A stretch of 64,000 nt of DNA from Armatimonadota bacterium. GTDB taxonomy: Bacteria; Armatimonadota; Fimbriimonadia; Fimbriimonadales; ATM1. How positions within the stretch are numbered: the stretch's first letter is position 1; every line of letters begins with the position of its first letter. The DNA is taken from contig QEUM01000002.1 of assembly GCA_003577165.1 (NCBI GenBank), positions 153,622-217,621 on the forward strand, given 5' to 3'. Position numbers and translations under genes: made by a program. The notes beneath the pieces are model-generated. The model was given only the letters and a program-made list of their open reading frames with translations. It ran no database searches and had not been told where the DNA came from. This document shows, piece after piece, positions 1 to 9,035 of the stretch.

Positions 1-1065
1 GAGGACGGGTTTGTCGTCGCGCCGGCGAGCGAGGTGATGGCAATCCTCTGCCTCTCGCGCACGATCGCCGAACTCAAGGAGAGGCTTGGGCGCATCGTCG
101 TCGCGCTCACCCCGGACAATCGAGCCGTCACTGCAGCAGACATCAAGGCGAATGGAGCGATGGCAGCCATTCTCAGAGACGCGATTCGACCGAACATCGT
201 GCAGACTATCGAGAATGGCCCCGCGTTCGTCCACGGTGGCCCCTTTGGAAACATCGCGCACGGCTGCTCCTCGGTGATCGCCACGGAGTGTGCGCTGGGC
301 CTCGCGGACTTCGTCGTGACCGAGGCCGGTTTTGGCGCAGACTTGGGTGCCGAGAAGTTCATGAACATCGTCTGCCGGACTCTGGGGAGGGGGCCCGACG
401 TCGTCGTCCTCGTTGGCACGGTGCGCGCAATGAAGCATCACGGCGATGGCGACATCTCAGTGGGAATTCAAAACCTGCTGCATCACGCGCGGCACCTTAC
501 TCACTACGGAATCCCACTCGTGCTCAGCATCAACAGTTTCCCGACGGACACGAAGGAAGAGCATGACCAAATCGTTCGACTCTGTGACGAAGCAGGATTC
601 GAGTGCGTCGTCTCCGATCCGTGGGGTTCGGGTGGCAGCGGATGCGAGGAACTTGCGGAGGCCGTAGACTGTGCGTCCAAACGCGCCGGGCACTTCAAAC
701 ATCTCTATGATCTGGACCACTGCGAGTGCCAAATGCTGAAGCGCATTGCAGCAGTGGCGTACAACGCGTCGGGTTGTGAGATGGCGCCCCTCGCGGTAAA
801 GCACATCGAGTGGGCGCACGACCACGGGTATCCGAACCTCCCGGTGTGCGTTGCAAAGACTCAGTACAGCCTCAGCGACGACAGCAGAAAGAAGAACGTT
901 CCGTCCGGGCACACGCTGCACGTCCGCGACATGAAACTCTCCGCCGGCGCAGGGTTCATGGTTGCGCACGCGGGTGACATCCTCCTGATGCCGGGCCTGG
1001 GCAAGGAGCCCACCGCGTACAAGATCGACGTGGATGAGAATGGCAAAATATCAGGTCTCTTTTGA
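1..1065 (+). CDS. fhs: Formate--tetrahydrofolate ligase, C-terminal part (5' end outside window)
   Basis: This enzyme joins formate to tetrahydrofolate using ATP, giving 10-formyl-THF for one-carbon metabolism in the cytoplasm. The frame is open from base 1 and 354 residues are visible, about the last two thirds of a family member of about 555 residues. The family blocks ASEVMAILCL, FVHGGPFGNIAHGC, VTEAGFGADLGAEKF and INSFPTDTKEE are all present and in order, so the visible part looks intact. The nucleotide-binding P-loop lies upstream of the window. The stop overlaps the start of the next gene (TTGA), so the two are probably translated together. Identification rests on recognised family motifs and is secure. 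Confidence 0.97.
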   Translation, partial: EDGFVVAPASEVMAILCLSRTIAELKERLGRIVVALTPDNRAVTAADIKANGAMAAILRDAIRPNIVQTIENGPAFVHGGPFGNIAHGCSSVIATECALGLADFVVTEAGFGADLGAEKFMNIVCRTLGRGPDVVVLVGTVRAMKHHGDGDISVGIQNLLHHARHLTHYGIPLVLSINSFPTDTKEEHDQIVRLCDEAGFECVVSDPWGSGGSGCEELAEAVDCASKRAGHFKHLYDLDHCECQMLKRIAAVAYNASGCEMAPLAVKHIEWAHDHGYPNLPVCVAKTQYSLSDDSRKKNVPSGHTLHVRDMKLSAGAGFMVAHAGDILLMPGLGKEPTAYKIDVDENGKISGLF

Positions 1066-1616
1066 CCGATCTGCTGCGCCACTCGATCCACCAATGGGCA
1101 TCCGAATCTTCATTTGAAGTTGCGGACGCCTACAAGTGGCTCTTCCACGCGGCCCTGGGTGGGGAACACGCGGTTCAAGACCCAGAGGCAGCCCGAACTT
1201 ATCTATTCGACGAGTGGGATTCCTTATCCGCCCCGCACGCTGACGAGCCCATCGTTACCCCGTTGACTCCCGACGGGAGGCTCGTGCGCCTCCACCTGCG
1301 CCCCTACAAGGAGCACGGTGGAAGCCCCGTCGCGCTGTTGGAAGCGTTTGTGCGCTCCGCGGCTGAGTTTCCACCCGACAAGTCTCGGTTTCTTGAGGCG
1401 TGGGCGGAACTCGGCAATGCGTTGACGGCGTCGCCTGTGGCAGGAATCGCGCGCGCAGATTGGGAGGCCTTCGACGAGTGGGCCAGGTCCAGGGGATACC
1501 CAGCCGTCCACCACAGCCATGCCTACTCGCAAGCGAATCGGCCCCCCTACCGCGTCCTTCTCAAGACTCACGCGACGCCGCTCTTGGCGAACCTCTCTCA
1601 GGTGAGCGGCCAGTAG
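1062..1616 (+). CDS. Conserved hypothetical protein coupled to fhs
   Basis: A 184-residue soluble protein with no signal peptide or membrane segment. It begins at a TTG whose last two bases lie in the fhs stop codon (4-base TTGA overlap), which points to translational coupling. The N-terminal region carries a motif around YKWLFHAALGGEHAV, which I remember from uncharacterised proteins annotated only as hypothetical. I cannot name a fold or reaction. The link to fhs suggests, without proving, a role near one-carbon metabolism. The 3' end overlaps the convergent GyrI-like gene by 19 bases. Confidence 0.7.
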   Translation: MTDLLRHSIHQWASESSFEVADAYKWLFHAALGGEHAVQDPEAARTYLFDEWDSLSAPHADEPIVTPLTPDGRLVRLHLRPYKEHGGSPVALLEAFVRSAAEFPPDKSRFLEAWAELGNALTASPVAGIARADWEAFDEWARSRGYPAVHHSHAYSQANRPPYRVLLKTHATPLLANLSQVSGQ

Positions 1617-2059
1617 ATGTCAGTGATCCAGTTAGAGGCGTCCGGCTCTTCCTCGGGATCCGTCAAGTAATGCTCCCAAGGTGGCCCTCCAAAGGTGAGG
1701 CCGTGATTCGCCGCGTATTCCCGAGCCTCCGCGTGGGCGATGTGCAAATCGGTGTACGGCCCCGTGTGCCTCGTGTGAAGCGCCCTGCAGCCTCCGAGCG
1801 ATCCGCAGACACCGTTGAGGTCCGCTGAAGCGGCACCATCCACGAAGACGCCTCCCTCGATGTCGCAGTCGCTCTCCCTCCAGTCGAGATATCGGCAATA
1901 GGGCGGGCCGATCGGCTGCAGCCCGCTCTTCTGAGCCGTCTCCCACGCCCGCGGCAGCAGCCGCATCAGTTCGACTCCGATCTGGTCGTGCGTGCACGTG
2001 CCGCGATAACTGACTGTCGCTTGCGGCGCGAGTTCGATGACTTCGAATTGATGCAGCAT
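1598..2059 (-). CDS. GyrI-like / AraC effector-binding domain protein
   Basis: A 153-residue stand-alone GyrI-like small-molecule-binding domain (SOUL/effector-binding fold). It has the usual opening (FEVIELAPQATVSYRGTCTH), a central glycine-rich strand, and the C-terminal HTGPYTDL...A block ending near ITDIYWPL. There is no DNA-binding domain, so it is more likely a small-molecule or xenobiotic-binding protein than a transcription factor. I chose the ATG at 2059; a TTG at 2071 that overlaps the dus stop is the alternative. A run of seven Gs on the coding strand lies just before the ATG. It follows the dus gene on the same strand and is probably co-transcribed. Confidence 0.8.
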   Translation of the reverse strand: MLHQFEVIELAPQATVSYRGTCTHDQIGVELMRLLPRAWETAQKSGLQPIGPPYCRYLDWRESDCDIEGGVFVDGAASADLNGVCGSLGGCRALHTRHTGPYTDLHIAHAEAREYAANHGLTFGGPPWEHYLTDPEEEPDASNWITDIYWPLT

Positions 2060-2067
2060 GCCCCCCC

Positions 2068-3135
2068 TCAAGCGGACTCGGAGACAAGCGGATCGCCTGC
2101 GCTCAATCCAAGCAAGGCGTCCTCGATCTCTCGATAACTCGTCATCTTCATGAGCGATTGGCGCATCGCCGCCGCTCCCGGAATGCCCTTGATGTAAAGT
2201 TGAATCTGTCCGCGCAAATTGCGCACGGCCCGCAGTTCGGCTGAGTCCTTGCGCTGGGTCCCGTACTCTTCGGACTCGTACAGTTCGATTAGTGCACGCA
2301 AATGTTCGAGAGCCACACCCGCCCTTTCACGGATCGAAGGCTCCTGCGATTGTGGAAGGCCTTGAACGCCCTCGATAATCCGCCGAAGCGCCCACGGATT
2401 CGAAATCGCCGCACGGCCGACCATCACGCCGTCACAGCCGGTGATCTCGAACATCCGCAAGGCGTCTTCGGATTCACGTATGTCGCCGTTGCCAACGAGA
2501 GGAATCGAGACTGCCTTGCGAAGTTCCTCGATCAGCTTCCAATCCGCCTCGCCCTCGAAGCCCTGTTTCGCAAAGCGCGCGTGGAGGGTGATCATCTTCG
2601 CGCCGACGCCTTCGAACCGCTTTGCTAGCTCCGGCGCAGCGAACTGCGAGTGGGTCCAACCTGCGCGCACCTTGACGGTGACCGGAACTCGGACAGCGCG
2701 CACGACCTCCCTCACGATTGCCTCGGCAGTATCCGGGTCCTTAAGGAGTGCGGCTCCGCTCCCGGTCTTGCAGACCTTCGGAACCCAGCAGCCCATGTTG
2801 ATGTCCACGAGATCTGCGCCCATCTCTTCGCAGATCCGAGCCGTCTCGGCCATCACTCCAGGTTCGTCGCCGAAAATTTGAACGCCGAGCGGCCGCTCCC
2901 CCGGGTGAATCCGGATCTTGTTAAGCGATCGCTTCGAACCGTGCTCGATCGCCCTTGCGCTCACGAACTCGGTGAACATGAGACCTGGCCCTGCGATGCG
3001 CTTCACGAGGAGGCGGAACGCGGCATTCGTCACATCCTCCATCGGAGCCAAAAGAATCGGGGGGGCGATCGAGATCGCCCCCACCCGAAATGGCCTGACG
3101 GCCTGACGTGCGGCGCTTACGGATTTAGGAACCAA
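2068..3135 (-). CDS. dusB: tRNA-dihydrouridine synthase, DusB-like
   Basis: FMN enzyme that reduces specific uridines of tRNA to dihydrouridine. The TIM-barrel opening LLAPMEDVTNAAFR is near residue 30. The QIFGDEP block, the active-site block INMGC, and the late block DGVMVGRAAISNPW that helps bind FMN phosphate are present, followed by the helical C-terminal domain. The active-site segment reads GCWVPKVCKTGSG; most relatives have GCP, so the proline after the catalytic cysteine is replaced by tryptophan. The start is uncertain: TTG at 3135 overlaps the protease stop by 19 bases, TTG at 3195 would overlap by 79, and GTG at 3084 would trim the first strand. Confidence 0.92.
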   Translation of the reverse strand: MVPKSVSAARQAVRPFRVGAISIAPPILLAPMEDVTNAAFRLLVKRIAGPGLMFTEFVSARAIEHGSKRSLNKIRIHPGERPLGVQIFGDEPGVMAETARICEEMGADLVDINMGCWVPKVCKTGSGAALLKDPDTAEAIVREVVRAVRVPVTVKVRAGWTHSQFAAPELAKRFEGVGAKMITLHARFAKQGFEGEADWKLIEELRKAVSIPLVGNGDIRESEDALRMFEITGCDGVMVGRAAISNPWALRRIIEGVQGLPQSQEPSIRERAGVALEHLRALIELYESEEYGTQRKDSAELRAVRNLRGQIQLYIKGIPGAAAMRQSLMKMTSYREIEDALLGLSAGDPLVSESA

Positions 3136-5681
3136 CGCACCTGATCGATTGCGACAAGCCAGTTCGGCGTGTTGACGGGCCCGGACGCGATCCAACTGAT
3201 ACGTCCGCGCATCTGCATCGAACCCGCTTGAACGAACCGGGAAGGAGACGAGTTTGTGGAGTACTCGACCGCCAAATCTCCCGGCGTCTGAACACCGGTT
3301 CCGATCTCAACCCACTGGCTGGCGAGGAAGTCGAACAACTCCACCTTCCGGGTGAGGCCCACAGTGGACGCAGACGACTCGACGCGGAATGTGATCGCAG
3401 CCGGATTCGAGAAGGCAGCGTTCGTCGTGAATTCCACGCGCACGGGAGGCGTCGTCGGCGATGCCACGACACCCGCTCGAACCGCCGCTCCTGTGTTGTT
3501 GCTCGTCAGCGTATCCGCGACCGTCCCACCGACGAGGTTGCCGGGTCCGACGGCCATCGCTTGCGGCTGGGCGTAGTTCATCACGCCTTCCACCGCAAGT
3601 GCGAAGTCCACGTCGAAGACGCCGGGCGTTTCGAGCCTCGCGTCTTGGTTCACCTCGGAGGCGAAGACCTCCACGGTCCACACGCCGGGTTCCGGCGTGG
3701 GAATGATGACGTTTTCAACGGTGTCCTTCGTGTTTGCCACACCACCCGAGGTCGAGTAGTTGCCATTGAGAAGTCCGTTGTTGCCCCAGTACTCCACTCC
3801 CGACGGCGAAGTCACTTTGAGCGAGAGATCATTGATCCTGTGTTGCGCGGACGAGGTCGTGCCAGGCGGATCCGCGTAGATCATTGTCGCCTGAAATTCG
3901 GGCGTTCCCGAAGCGACGTACATGCGGTAGGACTTCGACTGGAGATTTTGCAAGATGTCCGTCTCGTTGACGATGAACAACTTGAAGCGGTTGTCCCACG
4001 CGTTCTTGACGTCAATCATGCCCCACCCCTGCTTCACTCGAGAGAGGTTGGCAGTGCTACCCGTGAACGGATACTGGCTCGCAGTCGCCGCCATGACTGC
4101 CTTCGCAGTCTGAGCGCGGGGTCGCGCGTCGAACACGGTGTTGCCGGTCACGGTCTGCCCGAAGGCGCCGTCTGCCCACATTTCGAAGAAGATCCCGAAG
4201 TGTCCAGCGGTGATCGGCGTTGCCGCGCTCGTCCCACCAAAGCCACTTGTGTAGGAAGTATCGTTCGTGTTGGACGTGCAGAGCACGTTGTCGTAGAAGT
4301 GGGTGAAGTCCGGCTTGATCCGACCATCTGCTGCGGGCCCAATGCTCGCGCCACTCCAGTAGTCGTCAGCTTTCGTGAGCGTGTTTAGGTGGTTCACGCC
4401 ACCTACGGAGACGATGTTCTTAGCCCACGCCTGTGGCCGTGAGCTCGTCGTTCCCGCGTTGCTCTGCGACTGACAAATCAGAAAGTCCAGTCTCCAGATG
4501 ATGTCATCCATCGTGTACGAATCGGCAGTGTAGGCAGTCGTCAGAGCAGATCCCCACGAATTCGTTTGGAAGACCGCGTAGTAAGGTGACTGAAGAAGCG
4601 CTTCGGTGTGGGTGAAGCGGTTCCCGAGAGATCCGTAGTAGGCAACGATTCCCTGGCCTTCCGGGATTACACCGCGTCCCGCTGGATTCGCTGCGCCACT
4701 GCCGAACACGATGCCAGTGGTCGAGGTGCCGTGGCTGTTGCTCGATGAGTTTGTCCGGACAAGCAGAGGGTGCAGTTGGAACGCCTGGTGAGTGACTCGG
4801 CACCCGCTGTCGAGCACTTCGCCTCGAACTCCTTCGCCCTTGTATCCTGCGATTCCCTCCACGTAGACTTGACCGCTGATCTGTCGAGCGATGTCCATGT
4901 CGTCGCTCGGCGGGCCGTACGGTTCGATCCAGAGGACTTCGTCCTCGTGTGCCGCTGCGATGATCTGCTCCTTCGTGAGTCGCGCGCGCAGCACGTACAT
5001 CTTCTCCTGAACTTCGCCGACGGTGGCTCCAGTCGCCCGGAGTTTCGCGGCCAGCCGCTCATTCTCTTCGACGACCGAAGTCATGGTCTGAATGTTGCAC
5101 TCGTAGGGTCCAGCCCCACGGAAGTCCGGCGCGATTCGATACGCCGGCGCATACGGTCCGACCCACCGAACGTACGGAAGCGATGCGACTCGGGATCGAA
5201 GATCGTCCGACATTCGCACGATGTACGCGTGCGTGGCGAGGTAGTGAGTGATCTCCACTCCTAAAGAAGTGAGTTCGCGCCGAAACTCATCGAGAGGCTG
5301 GCACACGAACTGGACAATAAAGACCGACTCGGAAGGACGAGCTTCCAGGTCGTTTGGAACAGGAGGCACACCCCGTAGCGGGTCGAATTCACGGTACCGA
5401 AGATGAAGCACTCCGTCCGTGGACGTCGCCCGTGCGATGTTCTGACCATCGACGGAAATGGCATACCAGTCGTTCCGGCGGCCTGCGGACGCTTCCTGCC
5501 AGGTGATGACCCGGGTGGTGCCCTCGACGTCTACTTCCCGCAGGTTTGACACCCGGTTGTTCGTGACGCGCACTACCTCTCCATTGGAAAGAGCGATCGT
5601 GGTGTTTCGCCCTTGCGTGGTCACCTGAAGGCCGCTCTGTAAAGTCGCCGCCAGCGCGACGACGCTAATGAGATTCAGCAT
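3117..5681 (-). CDS. Secreted S8 (subtilisin-family) serine peptidase with shared C-terminal surface domain
   Basis: An 854-residue exported endopeptidase. A signal peptide (MLNLISVVALAATLQ) follows ATG 5681, which has a GGGGAG Shine-Dalgarno 6 bases upstream. Residues to about 270 look like an inhibitor-like propeptide region. The catalytic triad is intact: Asp near 291 (EVLDSG), His near 317 (NSHGTSTTG) and Ser near 484 (GGTSAATP). A beta-rich domain around 600-700 resembles the proprotein-convertase P domain (SPSGVEYWG, GVWTVEV). The last 150 residues, ending NWLVAIDQVRW, closely match the C-terminus of the FG-GAP protein at 13181-14737, so it is probably a surface attachment or structural module. 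It is probably monocistronic; no -10 box is obvious. Confidence 0.93.
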   Translation of the reverse strand: MLNLISVVALAATLQSGLQVTTQGRNTTIALSNGEVVRVTNNRVSNLREVDVEGTTRVITWQEASAGRRNDWYAISVDGQNIARATSTDGVLHLRYREFDPLRGVPPVPNDLEARPSESVFIVQFVCQPLDEFRRELTSLGVEITHYLATHAYIVRMSDDLRSRVASLPYVRWVGPYAPAYRIAPDFRGAGPYECNIQTMTSVVEENERLAAKLRATGATVGEVQEKMYVLRARLTKEQIIAAAHEDEVLWIEPYGPPSDDMDIARQISGQVYVEGIAGYKGEGVRGEVLDSGCRVTHQAFQLHPLLVRTNSSSNSHGTSTTGIVFGSGAANPAGRGVIPEGQGIVAYYGSLGNRFTHTEALLQSPYYAVFQTNSWGSALTTAYTADSYTMDDIIWRLDFLICQSQSNAGTTSSRPQAWAKNIVSVGGVNHLNTLTKADDYWSGASIGPAADGRIKPDFTHFYDNVLCTSNTNDTSYTSGFGGTSAATPITAGHFGIFFEMWADGAFGQTVTGNTVFDARPRAQTAKAVMAATASQYPFTGSTANLSRVKQGWGMIDVKNAWDNRFKLFIVNETDILQNLQSKSYRMYVASGTPEFQATMIYADPPGTTSSAQHRINDLSLKVTSPSGVEYWGNNGLLNGNYSTSGGVANTKDTVENVIIPTPEPGVWTVEVFASEVNQDARLETPGVFDVDFALAVEGVMNYAQPQAMAVGPGNLVGGTVADTLTSNNTGAAVRAGVVASPTTPPVRVEFTTNAAFSNPAAITFRVESSASTVGLTRKVELFDFLASQWVEIGTGVQTPGDLAVEYSTNSSPSRFVQAGSMQMRGRISWIASGPVNTPNWLVAIDQVRWFLNP

Positions 5682-5790
5682 TGGATACTCCCCTATAGAT
5701 TCGTGGGTCTGAGCCCCCACACAGTGTATCGCAAGGCTGGCCGTTCACCGCACCGGGACCGGCTCTTCCGCCCCGGAAAAAGACCAGTTT

Positions 5791-6495
5791 TCATCCCGTG
5801 GCCGTCAGAGTGCGGCGAGCCGGCAGTCGAACCTCCAACAAATGCTCCCAGAGCGCTCCTAATGCGTCCACAACCGCCTTCGCCCCTCGGAGGTACTCAG
5901 GGGGCCCCTCCAACTCCCTCAGCTTCCTCAGGCTGATCGCCACCGCAGGCGACACCGGGATGTGTCGGAGCGGCTCGTCAGACTGCACGATCGTGCCATC
6001 GGATGTGGAGATCCAAAGTTGTCCTCCATCGCCGTACTCTGCGCTGGCGAACGACGGCGCGAATCCGACGCCTTCCATGAGTCGAATGTCGCCCCAACAT
6101 AAGGGCGCTAACGGCTCCCTGGCGTGGCAGATGCCGTGAAGAACGGTCACGGCAAGTTCGAAGCCGTGGAGAACAGCGCCACCCGCATGGATCGCTTTGT
6201 CGAGGATTTCGGCCCACGCGCTCGCTGCTGCGATCCGCTCGAATCCGAGGCGCAATTCGCCAAACCCGGCGACGGGCTGAGCCTGAGTGACGTAGAGGGT
6301 TCTCCCTGCCGCCAGTTGGAAGTCGGCCACGCAGAAGGGTTCGGTCACACCCGCCAGTTTCGAACCGCCCTTTCGGGCGCCCCTTGCCACCGCGGTGATC
6401 TTGCCCGCCTCGCGAGTCAAAAGAACGATGCGCCGGTCGGATTCGCCTGAATCCCACCGGCGCAGTACGATCCCTCGTACCGTTCGTGTCGACAA
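5791..6495 (-). CDS. recO: DNA repair protein RecO
   Basis: 234-residue mediator that helps load RecA onto gapped DNA with RecF and RecR and anneals single strands. The OB-fold N-terminus (GIVLRRWDSGESDRRIVLLT, then ARGARKGGSKLAG) and the helical C-terminal domain are recognisable. The four-cysteine zinc site of many RecO proteins is absent: where CxxC is expected the sequence reads SFASAEYGDG, so this is a zinc-free type. It is the last gene of the minus-strand run that starts at glmU, one base after the preceding membrane-protein gene. Identity is firm; the lack of zinc ligands is read directly. Confidence 0.9.
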   Translation of the reverse strand: MSTRTVRGIVLRRWDSGESDRRIVLLTREAGKITAVARGARKGGSKLAGVTEPFCVADFQLAAGRTLYVTQAQPVAGFGELRLGFERIAAASAWAEILDKAIHAGGAVLHGFELAVTVLHGICHAREPLAPLCWGDIRLMEGVGFAPSFASAEYGDGGQLWISTSDGTIVQSDEPLRHIPVSPAVAISLRKLRELEGPPEYLRGAKAVVDALGALWEHLLEVRLPARRTLTATG

Positions 6496-6496
6496 G

Positions 6497-7249
6497 TTAG
6501 GTGGTGGGGCCGAGCCGTAACCACTCGGTCAACAGGAACGTTGCCCGGTCGATGAACAGCACGAAACGCGTCATCATCGTCGTCCCGAAGATCGCGCCGA
6601 ACCCGACCATCAAGAGCCAGCGGCCCAGTTGGGCGGACTTTTGAATCGTCTTGTTCTTCTGCTCAAACGAATAGAGGAAGTAGCTCAGCACCAGCAGCCA
6701 CGTGATCACGACGATGAAGTTGTTGATCGCATCGGAGATGGTGACGGTTCCCGGCGGGAGGCCGGGCTGCATGAGCGTCCATTCGTTCGGAATGATCGGC
6801 TGAGCCTGATTCGCAATCTGAGGAATGAACCGGTTCTGGAACGCGAGGAACTGCTGTCCGGCCCAGAGGCCCACGATCGTGCCAAGCGGGATTCTGCTGA
6901 GCCACGCGTATTTCGGGCTGAACACGAAGAACCCGACAATGCCGACCGGTGCGACCGCCGCCCACAGCCAGTTTGAATTGGCGATTACATTTCCATCGGG
7001 GCCGACTTTCCCCACCATGGGAACCCACCACTGAGGATAGAACACGTCGTTCCAGATAATGTAGATTGAATATCCGGTGGCAAGCCCGACGAAGATGTGC
7101 TCGACAAGACGATAGAACTTGTTCTCCCGATAGAGAAGGGAATAGAGCCCGATGGTGAGGATCGCCGCGACGGTGATCTGCCAGCGGCCGTCCCCGAATA
7201 GCGTCCCGTAGGGGTCTTCAAATACCGACTGAGAAAGCAAACTGTTCAC
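6497..7249 (-). CDS. Multi-spanning membrane protein, last member of the DUF6754 cluster
   Basis: A 250-residue integral membrane protein with about six predicted hydrophobic spans (for example near residues 25-40, 50-70, 95-115 and 175-200). I do not recognise a named family. It starts at GTG 7249, overlapping the stop of the upstream gene by 4 bases (GTGA), so it is translationally coupled. Short charged loops, a mid-protein QNRFIPQIANQAQPII loop and a C-terminal span with MMTRFVLFIDR are the visible features. It belongs to a six-gene block (6497-10649) between prs and recO. A role as a channel or scaffold subunit of an envelope complex is possible, but this is inference from context. Confidence 0.8.
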   Translation of the reverse strand: MNSLLSQSVFEDPYGTLFGDGRWQITVAAILTIGLYSLLYRENKFYRLVEHIFVGLATGYSIYIIWNDVFYPQWWVPMVGKVGPDGNVIANSNWLWAAVAPVGIVGFFVFSPKYAWLSRIPLGTIVGLWAGQQFLAFQNRFIPQIANQAQPIIPNEWTLMQPGLPPGTVTISDAINNFIVVITWLLVLSYFLYSFEQKNKTIQKSAQLGRWLLMVGFGAIFGTTMMTRFVLFIDRATFLLTEWLRLGPTT

Positions 7250-8112
7250 TGTCGTGCCCCCATCTTCTTAACCCGAAACATCGCGACATTGCCCGCAATC
7301 ACCGCCAGGATGAGCAGTCCTAACGCGAAGGCAAGAGGGCTCATGTATCGGAGCCCGGAGCCGTAGTTCTTGAACTGAGGATCCGTGAACTCCCTCGCCA
7401 GAAGCGTTTCCATGTCGTATGCGCCCTTCGCCCCCACGACCAGCCCGAAAAGTTGGCCGCTCACATAGTAGGGATAGTTCTCGGCGGCCATCACCGCTGT
7501 GCAGAAGAGACCGAGTTTTGTCTTGCCCCTCATCCGTTCGTACCAGCGGTTGATGGAGGACGACGCCGTCACCAGCACGACGGCTTTTGCGTCCCTTAGG
7601 TCGTTGATGCCAGTGAGCACGGCCGAGTTTCTTCCGATCTTGGTCGCGAGTTCATCGACCAGCCGAGTCGCCATGCCGTTTACGTGGCCTTCGGCGTTCG
7701 GATAGTAACCGGCGATCGCGTAGTCTTGGCCCTCCTTGTAGTTGTTGTTGCCGGGCTCCTTGACCAGCATCTCCAGCACGTCCCTCGCAACCTGGGGAGC
7801 CTGAGGATCGATCGAAGTGAGGACAAACCTCACTTTCTTCCTCATGAGGAGCCGCATAAGCGATTCGAAGTGGCCCCTCGACTCGCCGCGCGTGCTGTTC
7901 GTCCAGTCGCTTTCGACCACGATGAAGTCGCCGGGCTGGAGACTGGACAGATAGGTGTACATGTCCTCGGCGGGCGGCGACACGACGTTGGCGGTCTTCA
8001 GCGGCGCGATGACTTGCCAAATGACAAGGATGACGAGTATCAAGTAGAGCCAGCGCCGATCGAGCGTTTGTAGGCTATGCCAAATGGTCTGTTCCGGTTT
8101 CTGTTCGATCAT
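7246..8112 (-). CDS. Membrane-anchored protein with large soluble domain (DUF6754 cluster)
   Basis: 288 residues with one span near the N-terminus (about 22-40) and one near the C-terminus (about 258-278), and a soluble alpha/beta domain of about 210 residues between them, probably outside the cytoplasm. The domain begins GDFIVVESDWTNSTRGES, with repeated strand-helix units such as KVRFVLTSIDPQAP and AKAVVLVTASSS. That pattern resembles a Rossmann-like or substrate-binding domain, but I cannot assign a family. Its stop overlaps the start of the next gene by 4 bases and it begins 11 bases after the 302-residue membrane protein. It would be the soluble, ligand- or partner-facing member of the cluster. 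Confidence 0.8.
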   Translation of the reverse strand: MIEQKPEQTIWHSLQTLDRRWLYLILVILVIWQVIAPLKTANVVSPPAEDMYTYLSSLQPGDFIVVESDWTNSTRGESRGHFESLMRLLMRKKVRFVLTSIDPQAPQVARDVLEMLVKEPGNNNYKEGQDYAIAGYYPNAEGHVNGMATRLVDELATKIGRNSAVLTGINDLRDAKAVVLVTASSSINRWYERMRGKTKLGLFCTAVMAAENYPYYVSGQLFGLVVGAKGAYDMETLLAREFTDPQFKNYGSGLRYMSPLAFALGLLILAVIAGNVAMFRVKKMGARQ

Positions 8113-8123
8113 CGTTGCCCCTC

Positions 8124-9032
8124 CTAATCCACCGAAACTCCGCGCTCAAGTCCAAGCATGATTCGAATTCCCATTGCGAATACTCCGAGCCCAAGTCCGA
8201 GGTCGATTGCTCGCAGAGCGGGTGTGTTCAACTTCAGAAGGATCCACTGACCGACGGATTCGATCCTGAGGTTTCCCGCCACCGAGTCCGGGTTGATCCA
8301 ACTCGTAAGGGCGATTCCAAGCGGCACGAAACTGAGCAGGACCAGCAGCGCGGCCGCCATCATGATCGTCGCCTCGATGGAGCGAATTCTGAACGCCCGG
8401 TATGCCGCGGACAGAATGAAGAATGCGATCAGGCTGAACATTGCCGCGTCGAGCGTCTGTAACCCCTTGTCGAAGAGGAGGTCGTACGCAGCGTACATAT
8501 TCGTCGCCTTGAGTTGCTCCTCTGTCATTAGTCGGTACTCCACGGAACGCTCCATACCGAATTTGGAGAACCCGATGTATGCCATGGCGATCAGGCTGCT
8601 GAGGAGAACCAGACTGAAGAGCCAGTTCGGATCCCGCTTCAAGAGCCTGCGCACGTGCAGTCTGAAGATGCTAAACACGCCGAGGGCGAGGAGAATTCCG
8701 GTAAGAAGTTGGCTCAGCCTCGACAGGATCGGCACGGTTTCGGAATAGTCATAGGACAACCCGAAGAACCACTGCCTGACGACTTCTTGGCCTTCCTCCG
8801 TGATGCGGTACTTCGGCAACACCCACTCGAGGAAGTACAGAAATCCGGCTATGAACGTGATGGACACCACGACCGGACGCCGCATGTTGCTCGGCGCCCG
8901 CGTCAGAAGGAACAAGAGTATCGAAACGACGAGAACTGTCCCGACGATGAGCAACCATTTGCTCTGATCGCTAGGAAGCAGCGAGAAACTAGACGGGGTC
9001 TGGTCCTGTGCCAGCAAACTCGTGATGTTCAT
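8124..9032 (-). CDS. Multi-spanning membrane protein (DUF6754 cluster)
   Basis: 302 residues with about seven hydrophobic spans (near 27-43, 54-70, 105-125, 138-155, 195-212, 222-245 and 278-295). A hydrophilic stretch after the fourth span (KFGMERSVEYRLMTEEQLKAT) is the most polar loop. The family is not recognised. It starts 3 bases after the stop of the DUF6754 gene and ends 11 bases before the next gene, so all three are almost certainly one transcript. The position among other membrane proteins suggests a structural subunit of a multi-protein membrane complex; transport function is not shown by the sequence. Confidence 0.8.
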   Translation of the reverse strand: MNITSLLAQDQTPSSFSLLPSDQSKWLLIVGTVLVVSILLFLLTRAPSNMRRPVVVSITFIAGFLYFLEWVLPKYRITEEGQEVVRQWFFGLSYDYSETVPILSRLSQLLTGILLALGVFSIFRLHVRRLLKRDPNWLFSLVLLSSLIAMAYIGFSKFGMERSVEYRLMTEEQLKATNMYAAYDLLFDKGLQTLDAAMFSLIAFFILSAAYRAFRIRSIEATIMMAAALLVLLSFVPLGIALTSWINPDSVAGNLRIESVGQWILLKLNTPALRAIDLGLGLGVFAMGIRIMLGLERGVSVD

Positions 9033-9035
9033 GAA

